Origin: Microscilla marina ATCC 23134
GTDB taxonomy: Bacteria > Bacteroidota > Bacteroidia > Cytophagales > Microscillaceae
Assembly (NCBI RefSeq): GCF_000169175.1
Contig: NZ_AAWS01000028.1
Coordinates: 52,205 to 116,204 of the forward strand
Direction of reading: 5' to 3'
DNA length: 64,000 bases
The notes below the pieces were generated by a model. It did no database searches. It saw nothing but the letters and a program-made list of their open reading frames with translations, and was not told the DNA's origin. The position numbers were made by a program, and so were the translations under genes. Numbering within the stretch: position 1 is the first letter of the stretch; the number at the start of each line of letters is the position of its first letter. This document shows, in pieces, positions 46,637 through 55,904 of this stretch.

Positions 46637-49126
46637 TTATACCTTTAGCCCCAGCAACAAAATGTCGTCGCGTTGTTCGGTATTTTTCATATGTTCACTA
46701 AGGGCTTGTTCCAGTATGTCTTTTTGGGCATTCATTGTATGCAAATGAATTTTGTAGATCAATTGTTGTAGGCGGTGGCTCCCAAACTTAGCCCTTTGCT
46801 CGTTGTTTTGGTCAGCAAAGCCATCAGAGCCGATATAAAACACAGTACCTTTGTCACACCACATAGAGTGAGACGCTATACTTCGGGTATTGTTTGATGA
46901 GAAACCGATAGACACATTGGCTCCCTTAATAATTCCCAAGGTTTTGCTGCCAGGTATTACATACCACAAAGGGCGTTTGGCACCTGCAAAGCATAGTTCT
47001 ACCTGCCCGTTTTCCAGTTCTTCTGTTACTACAAATGCGGCATCCATGCCATTTTTGTCCCCACTTTTACTTTGCTTAAGTACTTTGGGCACCCTGGTTC
47101 TAAGCATTTCCAGTATTTGTGCTGGGTCAGACTCTTTTTTAGTGTTCACAATATCATTGAGTAAAGTAAAGCCAATCATACTCATAAATGCTCCTGGTAC
47201 CCCATGCCCGGTACAGTCAATAGCGCCCACTACCTTTTTGTTATCAATGGTGCCCAACCAATAAAAGTCACCCGATACCACATCTTTAGGGTGGTAAACC
47301 ACAAAATGTTCTTCAAAAGACCTGGCGATATGCTCTGTAGCAGGCAAAATCGCCTGTTGAATGGTGAGGGCAGCCCTTACACTTTGGGTGAGTTGGTGGT
47401 GTTGGATGTCAAGCAAACTCTTTTTTTCTTCAATATCATCACGTTGAGCAGTAATCTCTTCCTGGTTTTGCAACAACTCTTCGTTCATTGTAAGCAGTTC
47501 TTCACCTTGTTGGTGTAGCTCTTTTTTCTGCCTCTGCAAAGCCGATTTTTGGTCTTGCAACGCTCGTTTTTGTTGCATCAACAATCCATTGGCTCTTTTT
47601 TGCGCCTGACGGCTACGGTAAATCAAAAAAGCAAGAATCAACACCAACCCAAGCGCTGATAATGACACAATGCTCATATTGCGTCGGAAGCTACTCGTCA
47701 ATTTTTCTTTTTCAAACTTTGCTTTGAGGGCAACTTGTTGAATCTTTAGAGAATCTTTTTCAAGTTGAAATTCGTGATTGGCTGCCAGGCGGGTAATTTT
47801 TTTAGTATTGGCGGCATTCAGCAAGCTATCGGTCATTTGCTTAAACACCACATGCGCTTCATAAGCTTTTTTGTAGTCACCTTTGGCCTTGTATACTTTG
47901 GCAAGGGTTTCGGCACCGTCTTGCAGTGTGGCTGGTTTGCCTATTTCTTTGGCCAATGTTACTCCCCGGTCCAGAAACTGAATGGCTTTTTCATATTTTT
48001 TCTGCTCCAGGTGTGTCTTGCCCAAAGCTACCAATACAGTAGAAGCCAACGATTTTTCGTTGAGTTTTAGGCACATAGCCAATGATTTGTTCAAATAGCC
48101 CAAGGCTTTTTCATAGTTTTTTTTTGCCAGGTATGCTTCTCCTATATTGTCATAACAATTGGCCAGCCTACGTTTGTCACCCTTTTTTTGCTCTATCTTT
48201 AGTGCCTTAAAGTAATACTTGAGAGCTTTATCGTATTGATGTTGTTTACTGTATACAAAACCTATATTGGTATAATTGGTCGCTATGAGCATTTTTTGCC
48301 CCAACTCTTCTTTTAGCCTGAGCGACTTTAGTTGGTATTCGATGGCTTTCTCATAATCGCCTTGCCGTACATATACCAGGCTAATGTTATTGTAACTAGC
48401 TGATATGTTCGATTGATCGTTTGATTTGATTCTTATTTGCAATGCTTTAAGGTGCTTTTGCAACGACAGGGCATAGTCACCCTGTCGCAAATGTATCGTT
48501 GCCATGTTGTTGTAGAGGCTTGCTACATTTGCTTTGCTTTTTTCTTTTTTGCGTATTTCAAGGCTTTTTCCATAATACTCAAGGGCTTTGGCATAGTTAC
48601 CCTGGTTAGCAGAGAGTATGCCTATGTTGTTATATACTGTGGCGGTATAACTGGGTAGTTTTTGAGCCTTACTTATCTTGAGTGCTTTGGTATAATACTG
48701 CAAAGCGGTGGGGTAGTTTGCCTGAGCCACCTCCACTGAACCCAAGCCAATAAAAGCACTGATTTTCCCTTGAATATATTGGTATTGATCGCTGACTGTG
48801 AGTATTTGATCAAATATGTTTTTTGCTTTAGCATGGTTGGCTTCGTTTTTTGCAAAGTAAGCAAGATGTTCATAAGCATTTACGATGCCTTTGGGGTATT
48901 TTATCTGGGTAGCAAGTTTGATTGCCAACGAGGTATAATGTTCAATTTTAGATAGTTGGGGGGGGGTATGCTTAAGGGCGAGTTGGTTGTATACTTTTAC
49001 CCGCTGGGTGTCAGCGAGGTTGTTTTGGAGCACCTGTTTCAAGGAGTCTATGCGCGCTTTTTTTTGGGCAAAAGCCTGACCTGTAATACACCCCAAAAAC
49101 ACCCAAAACCAAATTCTTATTTTCAT
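46637..49126 (-). CDS. TPR sensor protein with SpoIIE/PP2C phosphatase domain
   Basis: 829 residues. A signal peptide (MKIRIWFWVFLGCITGQAFAQ) is followed by about nine TPR units (40-430; for example VYNNIGILSANQGNYAKALEYYGKSL), a transmembrane helix near 480-502 (IVSLSALGLVLILAFLIYR), a long Gln/Glu-rich coiled coil (505-585) and the SpoIIE domain. Phosphatase motifs are YHPKDVVSGDFYWLG, AIDCTGHGVPGAFMSMIG, GMDAAFVVTEE, FYIGSDGFADQNNEQRAKFG and RDDILLLGLKV. It differs from the 20195 gene in carrying NNEQR where that one has QFGG, and it groups with the next gene. Confidence 0.9.
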   Translation of the reverse strand: MKIRIWFWVFLGCITGQAFAQKKARIDSLKQVLQNNLADTQRVKVYNQLALKHTPPQLSKIEHYTSLAIKLATQIKYPKGIVNAYEHLAYFAKNEANHAKAKNIFDQILTVSDQYQYIQGKISAFIGLGSVEVAQANYPTALQYYTKALKISKAQKLPSYTATVYNNIGILSANQGNYAKALEYYGKSLEIRKKEKSKANVASLYNNMATIHLRQGDYALSLQKHLKALQIRIKSNDQSNISASYNNISLVYVRQGDYEKAIEYQLKSLRLKEELGQKMLIATNYTNIGFVYSKQHQYDKALKYYFKALKIEQKKGDKRRLANCYDNIGEAYLAKKNYEKALGYLNKSLAMCLKLNEKSLASTVLVALGKTHLEQKKYEKAIQFLDRGVTLAKEIGKPATLQDGAETLAKVYKAKGDYKKAYEAHVVFKQMTDSLLNAANTKKITRLAANHEFQLEKDSLKIQQVALKAKFEKEKLTSSFRRNMSIVSLSALGLVLILAFLIYRSRQAQKRANGLLMQQKRALQDQKSALQRQKKELHQQGEELLTMNEELLQNQEEITAQRDDIEEKKSLLDIQHHQLTQSVRAALTIQQAILPATEHIARSFEEHFVVYHPKDVVSGDFYWLGTIDNKKVVGAIDCTGHGVPGAFMSMIGFTLLNDIVNTKKESDPAQILEMLRTRVPKVLKQSKSGDKNGMDAAFVVTEELENGQVELCFAGAKRPLWYVIPGSKTLGIIKGANVSIGFSSNNTRSIASHSMWCDKGTVFYIGSDGFADQNNEQRAKFGSHRLQQLIYKIHLHTMNAQKDILEQALSEHMKNTEQRDDILLLGLKV

Positions 49127-49215
49127 GCACTCCTTTGTTTATACAAAGTAAAACCTTGTTGTAATAACAAGCAAACATTGTACTTTAATCGCGATTTTAA
49201 TTTTTGGAAAGAAAA

Positions 49216-49381
49216 CTAAGGAATGGTGTAAAAATAAAGTTCTATAGTAACGCCAAAATATTTTGTTGGCAGGAGAGGCAAAAAAACGCGGCATAGCAGC
49301 GCTACGACAAGTTTTTTTAACGAATTCTGTCAGCGAAAGATGACGTTAAAAATGTAAATTTATTTTGGTACCATTCCTAAG
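49216..49381. repeat. Putative MITE-like element with terminal inverted repeats
   Basis: Ends of 23 bases, CTAAGGAATGGT... on the left and the reverse complement CTTAGGAATGGT... on the right, agree at 19 of 23 positions. A second inverted pair inside (TTTTTAACG / CGTTAAAAA, near 49313-49353) makes a nested hairpin. No ORF is present. It lies between two TPR-phosphatase genes on the minus strand. Confidence 0.6.
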
Positions 49382-49390
49382 AAAATAAAA

Positions 49391-51970
49391 TTACAGCTTC
49401 AACCCCAACCACAAAATATCATCACGCTGTTCGCTGTATTGCATATGTGTTTTGAGCGCTTCTTCCAACAAGTTTTTTTGTTGTGTCAGCGGGTAAGCCA
49501 CGTTCTGCTCTAGCAGTTGTTTCAAGGCATCATAACCAAAACGTTTGCGTTGCTCATTGTTTTGATCTTGAAAACCATCTGAGCCTGCATACAAAATACT
49601 ATGGGCAGGCAATGAAATGTGTTGTTGGGTAAATACTTTCCTTTTTGTCTGAAAGCCACCTACTGACATTCGGGAGCCTTTTAATTCGCCAAAAGTGCGG
49701 GTGAGAGGATCAAAGTACAACAAGTCATTTTTGGCTCCGGCAAAGTCAATCTCAAAATGATTGTCTTTGCTGCTCACCGAGAGTACCACAGCATCCATTC
49801 CGGCTATCATGTCTATCTCTTGCTGTTGCCCGGTGTTGCGTTTCATGGTATGTAAAACACTTTCGTTGAGTTGGGTCAATATCTCCGCAGGCTGCACTAC
49901 TTGATTTATTTTTACAATAGAGTCTAGCAACTTGCTGCCAATCAAGGTCATAAAAGCCCCTGGCACCCCGTGTCCGGTACAGTCGGCTACCACCATTACC
50001 CATCGTTTGCCTACTTCGGCTATCCAATAAAAATCACCCGATACTACATCTTTTGGTTGGTACAACACAAAATAGTCGCTGAACAACCTCCGGAGGAGTT
50101 GGTCGGAAGGCAACAACGTATGTTGGATCACCTGGGCTGCCTTGAAGCTTTTATTTATACGGTATTGATGGTGCAACAGCTCGGTATTTCTGAAGGCAAG
50201 AATATCGCGTTGGGCGGCTATTTCTTCTTTATTTTGTAGTAGCTCTTCGTTGAGTGTGGTAAGTTCTTCGCTTTGAGCTTTCAACCCTTGTTTTTGTTGT
50301 TGCAGTTGTACATTCAAGCGCTTTTGCTGTTGACGGCTCCGGTATACAAAAAACATAAACACCAGTACAATAGTTAAAACCGTCAGCACCAACCAGTTGA
50401 TGTTGCGTTGAAAGCGGTTGGTCAATTGCTCTTTTTCAAGTTGGGCCCGTTGCAAAGTATTGGCTTTTTGCATAGAGTCTTTTGCTTGTCTAAATTCTAG
50501 CTCTACCTCCATGCGGGTTATTTTACGGGTATTTTCCACATTAATCAGACTATCAGACATTTGCTTGAAAATCACTTGGTATTGATATGCCTTGGCAGGC
50601 TGACCTTGTAAATGATGGGATTTGGCAAGTATGGCTGCACCATCTCTTATAGTGGCCGGGTTGCCCACCTCTTCGGCCTTGGCCACCCCCTGAGTAGCAT
50701 AATGTATTGCTTTTGGGTAATTTTTTTGCAAAAAAAACACCTCAGCCAATGCCACTTGTGTTTCCGATACAGGGTCTTTTCGCCCTTGTGCCTTGTGCAT
50801 GGTAAGAGCTATTTCAAGGTAGTTTTGTGCTTGAACGTACTGCTTTGTTTCTATTGCCAACATTCCCAGGTTGAGGTAGCCATCTGCCAGGCTTTCTTTG
50901 TTGCCTATCTCTTTTTCCATCGCCAAAAATTTTTGATAGTATACCTCTGCCTGTTGAAACCTTCCTGCGGTTTGGTGAATGTTTCCAATCATTTTGTAAT
51001 TGTTCGCAATGCCTTGGCGATTTTGCAGTTGCTTATACACCCTAAGTGCACGTGTTACGTACGCCAGGGCAAGCGAGTCGTTGTTTAATGCGTGAAACAC
51101 CGAGCCTATATTGGTATAGTTATTTGCAACGTTTTTTTTACTGCCGGTTTTTTCGTTGATTTTCAACGATTTTTTATAATGCTCCAATGCTTTGGGATAA
51201 TTGCCTTGTTTGCGATATACTGCTCCCATATTGTGGTAACTATTTGCGACTCCTTGTGTATTGCCCAGCGCTTGCTTGATAGCCAACGACTTACGGTAGT
51301 ACTCTAGCGTAAGAGGGTAGTTGCCCAATTTACTGTATACAATACCTATGTTGTTGTAGCCATACGCCATGCCACTTTTATCGCCCAGTACTTTGTCCAG
51401 TTGCATCGACTTTTGGTAGTACTTCAGGGCAAGTCGGTACTTGCCTTGCTTTTGGTATACAATGCCTATGTTGTTATAGTCGCTGGATAGCCCTCGTTTA
51501 TTGCCCATTTTGCGATCAATCGCCAGTGTTTTCTGGTAATATTTCAAAGCTTCCTCATAATGAGCCTGATCGTCGTGTACTGCTCCCAAACCATTATAAG
51601 CGTTGGCTATGCCATTGTCATAACTTGCTTTTTTTGATATTTTGAGTGCTTGTTTAAACAGAGTATTGGCTGCTGTATAGTACCCTTTGCGTCGCAACAT
51701 CCAGGCTTGCCTGTGGTAAGCGTCTGCTTCTCCTTTTGGGTAATTTGTTTTTTGTGCCAAGGCAATGGCTTTTTGTATATACAGGGCAGTATTGAGAGAG
51801 TCGGAAAGTGCATTGTAACGGCGGGCGATTTTGACGTATACCTTTACTTTTTGCTCATGGATAATATTAGTTTCCAATACTTTGAGCAAAGAGTCCAGTT
51901 TGCGTGTTTGCCAGGCAAATACATTACATGTGGTCAGACAAAGCAGTATACACAAAACATAGGTTTTCAT
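49391..51970 (-). CDS. TPR sensor protein with SpoIIE/PP2C phosphatase domain
   Basis: 859 residues. A signal peptide (MKTYVLCILLCLTTCNVFAWQ) is followed by about ten TPR units (45-460; for example DYNNIGIVYQKQGKYRLALKYYQKSM), a transmembrane helix near 520-540 (WLVLTVLTIVLVFMFFVYR), a Gln-rich coiled coil (540-610) and a SpoIIE domain with YQPKDVVSGDFYWI, VADCTGHGVPGAFMTLIG, GMDAVVLSVS, LYAGSDGFQDQNNEQRKRFG and RDDILWLGLKL. It is a tandem paralogue of the 46637 gene. TPR units are nearly repeat-identical and may vary in number between strains. Confidence 0.9.
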   Translation of the reverse strand: MKTYVLCILLCLTTCNVFAWQTRKLDSLLKVLETNIIHEQKVKVYVKIARRYNALSDSLNTALYIQKAIALAQKTNYPKGEADAYHRQAWMLRRKGYYTAANTLFKQALKISKKASYDNGIANAYNGLGAVHDDQAHYEEALKYYQKTLAIDRKMGNKRGLSSDYNNIGIVYQKQGKYRLALKYYQKSMQLDKVLGDKSGMAYGYNNIGIVYSKLGNYPLTLEYYRKSLAIKQALGNTQGVANSYHNMGAVYRKQGNYPKALEHYKKSLKINEKTGSKKNVANNYTNIGSVFHALNNDSLALAYVTRALRVYKQLQNRQGIANNYKMIGNIHQTAGRFQQAEVYYQKFLAMEKEIGNKESLADGYLNLGMLAIETKQYVQAQNYLEIALTMHKAQGRKDPVSETQVALAEVFFLQKNYPKAIHYATQGVAKAEEVGNPATIRDGAAILAKSHHLQGQPAKAYQYQVIFKQMSDSLINVENTRKITRMEVELEFRQAKDSMQKANTLQRAQLEKEQLTNRFQRNINWLVLTVLTIVLVFMFFVYRSRQQQKRLNVQLQQQKQGLKAQSEELTTLNEELLQNKEEIAAQRDILAFRNTELLHHQYRINKSFKAAQVIQHTLLPSDQLLRRLFSDYFVLYQPKDVVSGDFYWIAEVGKRWVMVVADCTGHGVPGAFMTLIGSKLLDSIVKINQVVQPAEILTQLNESVLHTMKRNTGQQQEIDMIAGMDAVVLSVSSKDNHFEIDFAGAKNDLLYFDPLTRTFGELKGSRMSVGGFQTKRKVFTQQHISLPAHSILYAGSDGFQDQNNEQRKRFGYDALKQLLEQNVAYPLTQQKNLLEEALKTHMQYSEQRDDILWLGLKL

Positions 51971-52730
51971 GGGTTTAATTGGGGTTTGATAAACATCATA
52001 TAATGGGCATAAAAGCCAACTGCTTTTTTGTTATACACAACATGAGGCAATGCAACTTCTGTCAGGAAACTTCAATCAAAGTATCAAAAACCTTACTACA
52101 CCAACCACAACAATAAATTTACAATTTTATCTTTAGCTAATAAAATATCATTGGATTATTCTAAATCTGCCAATACGTTTTCTAAACCTTGTTTTGTGGT
52201 AGATAGCGCTTGCGGGGGCAAGCTTCAAGCGACAAGTCCTTAGATACCGATGAATATCGGTGCTATTCCGTATTCCATAGGGATTTATCAAGTTTGTAAA
52301 GCGTTTATTTTCAGTTGTTTATAAATTTGATAGTTAGAAGCAGGTAAGATCAAAAACAAATTGAAAAGCTATATTCTGATTGACACATTGGAAACCCTAA
52401 AAGCAGTACAGCAAAACCCAAAATTGTTGGAAGCCAAACAAGTAGCAAGTATTCGCGGGTGACCTCAAGGCTTCCTGTTTGCCTGTAGAGCGTACCCAAA
52501 CCTTGGTATACTTTGCCTTTTTGGTGACAATCTTTAAAGCTTGGTTGATGTTATCAAAAATGCAAATGTAGCAATAATACAAATTAAATTGGCTTTCAAT
52601 CTATTTTTGCAAGGTTATATTTTGCAATAATTTTACTAGCCATATATTTAAGACTCAGGCTCTTATATTTCTTTGAGCGAATATGTTATTTAGGCGTATA
52701 TTGTTTTTTTATGCGAATTTATCCTTAGCA
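51971..52730. other. Intergenic region upstream of the helicase-Jet operon
   Basis: 760 bp with no supported gene. It holds a hairpin repeat at 52232-52264, and a short frame around 52348-52461 that has no ATG and could be a gene remnant. The helicase operon promoter must lie here, but no good TTTG-N19-TAnnTTTG match was found. Confidence 0.45.
52232..52264 (-). repeat. Hairpin repeat shared with 16258-16290
   Basis: Inverse orientation of the 16258 copy: ACCGAT / ATCGGT hairpin with matching flanks on both sides. Confidence 0.6.
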
Positions 52731-55700
52731 ATGAGTATGCATACAAATCAACTAAGTAACTTTCAAAATCTACTTTCTTGTTGGCATAAGTTAGAGCATT
52801 TTAGCCCATCAAATATTCCAAGAGGCAAAAATACTTCAAAGTTTGAAGGTATAGAGCCTTGGAAAGCCAACCTTCGTGCTTCGAATAGTAAAAAAGAAAT
52901 AGAATACACCATTTACTTGGGAGTATTTGAGCTTTCCCATGCAAATAAATTTGTAGAAGATTTTTTTGGTACAAAATCAGATAACCCAAACCAAAATAAA
53001 GGAGGTAACATTTGCTATGCTTCACTCAAAATAAACGAAGCTGGTCACTATGTGGAAGAATCTTTAGGCATACCAACGTTTCCATGGGCCTTGAATCAGT
53101 TGGGAAAAAATGAAATTAATAATGATAATTGGGCTTTACGTTTTGAGGCACTAAATGATGAGCTAAAAAAAGAATTAGAATCATTGGTGAATGCCATTCA
53201 TCAAGATGAAGAAAGGAGGCTTATCAAGATCCCAAAGGTTTTAAGCTGTAATTTATTGTTAAGTTTTCAAAAACTCGTCATAGACACAATAGGGTGGGAA
53301 TTTGGAAGCAATATCAAGAAAGATATTTATATCAAAGCTGAAGAAAAATATAAAAAAACAAAAAAGAGTTTAGATGAAAATAGCTCTAATGCTGATTTGT
53401 TGAATAGTTTTTACATCAATGATTTGGAAACTATCTCAAGAGCTTTAAAAAGTGATGTAGAAATGCCATTCGCTTTTCAAAACTACATCAGAGGAAGCCT
53501 AAACGAACAACAAAAACGATTTGATTTAGCTAAAGATATTCAAGTACTAAAGGATGACTTACAACCTCTTAAATATCCTGATGGATGCTGGCCTTCTGAT
53601 TACTCCCTGAGTTTGATGCAGCAACTGGCGGTTACTCATACCTTTAATAGTCTTTCTGATGGAAACCAAAGCGGGATTTATTCTGTAAATGGACCTCCTG
53701 GTACAGGTAAAACAACCCTTCTACGAGATGTCATTGCTGCCATCATAGTTAAAAGAGCCAAAGTACTTTCAGGGATTACTAATCCAGCCAATGCTTTTGA
53801 ATATGTTGGTCAAGTATACATTAATGACAATTACTCGCTATATATTTACTCCCCTGATTCAAGTTTAACTCAAGGGGGTATGGTGGTGGCTTCATCCAAC
53901 AATGGTGCAGTAGAAAATATCTCCAAAGAATTACCTTTAAAGAGTGAAGTAGGTTCTTTTGTAGATGAAATTGGTTACTTCAGAGAAGTAGCACAGCATT
54001 GCATTGATCCATCAAATTGGGGGTTGATTTCGGTTGTATTAGGCAATAAACAAAAGAGAAGTACTTTGGTAAACAAACTTTGGTTTAATAAAAAAGAAGG
54101 TGGTAAAGACTTCAGGGAAACCCTGAAAGAGAACAAACCTGAAACCAATACATCTTGGCGAGAGGCAATCAAAGCATTTAACCTAAAATTGCAGGAAGTA
54201 GCTACCGAAAAAGAACATTTGGAACAATGCAGAACAGATTATATAGCCTTGACAACAGCTAAGGCTCAAGAAAAAATACAACAAGTTGAACTAGTAAAGG
54301 TCAAAGAAGTAAAAGTTCAATTAGAAGAAGAAATCAAGCTATATGTCAGTAAGGAGCAAGAATTAAAAAAAACAAGAACAGAGTTGCACAGTGATTTGGC
54401 AATGATAAAAAAACACAAGCCTGGTTTTTTTAGCTACTGGTTTAATAAAGAACGCCGTAACACCTACAAACAACGCATTCAAGCTACCGAAAACAGCTTA
54501 TTAGAAAAAGAAAATAGGCTTAGAGATACAGCACAAAAACTGGATGATCTCAAACAAAAACATCAAGAGCAGAGCGCCAAAGTAAATCAAATTCAGCAAT
54601 CTATCAACCAACAAATCAACACCATCAATCGACTTTCTCCAAAAATAAAGTCAGATAAAGACAAATTAGGAAATAATTATGCTGATGATGATTTCTGGCA
54701 AAATATTGAAACCAAAACATCTCAAGAGGCTTGCCCTTGGTATTCTCCAAAACTCAAAAAATTACAATCTGAGTTATTTATTGCAGCGTTGAAGCTTAAC
54801 GAATCATTTATTCTTCATGCCAATACTCAATCAAGTAGAATATCAACTACTCTTGCTGGCTTTTTTGAATACTTGAGAGGTAACAATACATATTCTCGCA
54901 AAATGATTAAAGCCATGTGGGATACCTTCTTTTTAGTAATCCCAGTGGTATCTACCACGTTTGCCTCAGTTCATCGTATGTTCCAAGGCTTGGATAAAGA
55001 AGATTTACCCTGGTTATTTATAGATGAAGCAGGTCAGGCTGTTCCTCAAGCAGCAGCAGGAGCCATCTGGCGTTCTAAAAGAGTAATGGTAGTGGGTGAT
55101 CCGTTTCAAATAGAACCTGTAGTAACTATCCCTGATGTTATTACCAATAATCTCAGAGAATACTTTGGATTGCATGAGCAACAAATAAGTACTGAACTTT
55201 CTGTACAATCTATGGCAGATCGCATGAATTATTTAGGTACTTATCGCGAAATACAAGGACCTCCCACTTGGATAGGGATGCCACTGCGGGTACATCGCAG
55301 GTGTATTGAACCAATGTTTAGCATTGCCAACAATATTGCTTATGAAGGTACCATGGTTTTGTCTACTGCTACACCAAAACAAGTAAACTTACAGATGGAA
55401 AGTAACTTTATACATTGCACAGGCAAGGTACAAGGTAGGCATTTTGTGCAAGAACAAGCCAACTTAGTAAAAGAGTTGTTATTACGAGAAACATCTTTCT
55501 GTGGAGACCTGCCCAATGTATTTGTTATCACTCCTTTTACCGAAATAGGTTATAAATTAAAAGGTGATTTGTTTAATCCGCTGATTCAATGGCTCAACAG
55601 AGTCAATTCTTCTTCCGAAAATGGAGATAAGTTATCTGAATGGTTAGATTCCCATATTGGCACTGTGCATACTTTCCAAGGTAAGCAAGCTGATGCGGTA

Positions 55701-55892
55701 ATTTTATGTCTTGGTTTAGATGATCGCATAAAAGGAGCTGCCACATGGGCATCTCAAAAACCCAACTTGTTGAATGTTGCTCTTACAAGAGCTAAATACA
55801 GGTTTGTGGCAATTGGCGATAAAGATATTTGGTTGAAGCAGCCTTACTTTATGCAACTAAGCAAGTTGAATGAAGTTGATGTAATAGCATAA
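52731..55892 (+). CDS. SF1 helicase (DNA2/NAM7-like) with internal coiled coil, first gene of the Jet-like operon
   Basis: 1053 residues from ATG 52731; an ATG at 52683 would add a hydrophobic leader and seems less likely. The N-terminal 300 residues are unassigned. Walker A is GPPGTGKTTLLRDV (about 321), followed by a long coiled coil (about 480-640). Walker B is LFIDEAGQAVPQAA (about 760), then MVVGDPFQIEPV. Helicase motifs Va and VI are VHTFQGKQADAVIL and LLNVALTRAKYRFVAIGD. All key residues are intact, so it should be an active ATPase. It begins a five-gene run and its stop is 12 bp before the kleisin-like gene. Its sequence looks clearly more AT-rich than the following genes. Confidence 0.85.
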   Translation: MSMHTNQLSNFQNLLSCWHKLEHFSPSNIPRGKNTSKFEGIEPWKANLRASNSKKEIEYTIYLGVFELSHANKFVEDFFGTKSDNPNQNKGGNICYASLKINEAGHYVEESLGIPTFPWALNQLGKNEINNDNWALRFEALNDELKKELESLVNAIHQDEERRLIKIPKVLSCNLLLSFQKLVIDTIGWEFGSNIKKDIYIKAEEKYKKTKKSLDENSSNADLLNSFYINDLETISRALKSDVEMPFAFQNYIRGSLNEQQKRFDLAKDIQVLKDDLQPLKYPDGCWPSDYSLSLMQQLAVTHTFNSLSDGNQSGIYSVNGPPGTGKTTLLRDVIAAIIVKRAKVLSGITNPANAFEYVGQVYINDNYSLYIYSPDSSLTQGGMVVASSNNGAVENISKELPLKSEVGSFVDEIGYFREVAQHCIDPSNWGLISVVLGNKQKRSTLVNKLWFNKKEGGKDFRETLKENKPETNTSWREAIKAFNLKLQEVATEKEHLEQCRTDYIALTTAKAQEKIQQVELVKVKEVKVQLEEEIKLYVSKEQELKKTRTELHSDLAMIKKHKPGFFSYWFNKERRNTYKQRIQATENSLLEKENRLRDTAQKLDDLKQKHQEQSAKVNQIQQSINQQINTINRLSPKIKSDKDKLGNNYADDDFWQNIETKTSQEACPWYSPKLKKLQSELFIAALKLNESFILHANTQSSRISTTLAGFFEYLRGNNTYSRKMIKAMWDTFFLVIPVVSTTFASVHRMFQGLDKEDLPWLFIDEAGQAVPQAAAGAIWRSKRVMVVGDPFQIEPVVTIPDVITNNLREYFGLHEQQISTELSVQSMADRMNYLGTYREIQGPPTWIGMPLRVHRRCIEPMFSIANNIAYEGTMVLSTATPKQVNLQMESNFIHCTGKVQGRHFVQEQANLVKELLLRETSFCGDLPNVFVITPFTEIGYKLKGDLFNPLIQWLNRVNSSSENGDKLSEWLDSHIGTVHTFQGKQADAVILCLGLDDRIKGAATWASQKPNLLNVALTRAKYRFVAIGDKDIWLKQPYFMQLSKLNEVDVIA

Positions 55893-55904
55893 AATAATCC
55901 CCCC

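Noticed and set aside
52348..52461. Short open stretch before the helicase gene as a gene
   Set aside because: It has no ATG, is under 40 codons, and matches no family; at most a remnant.
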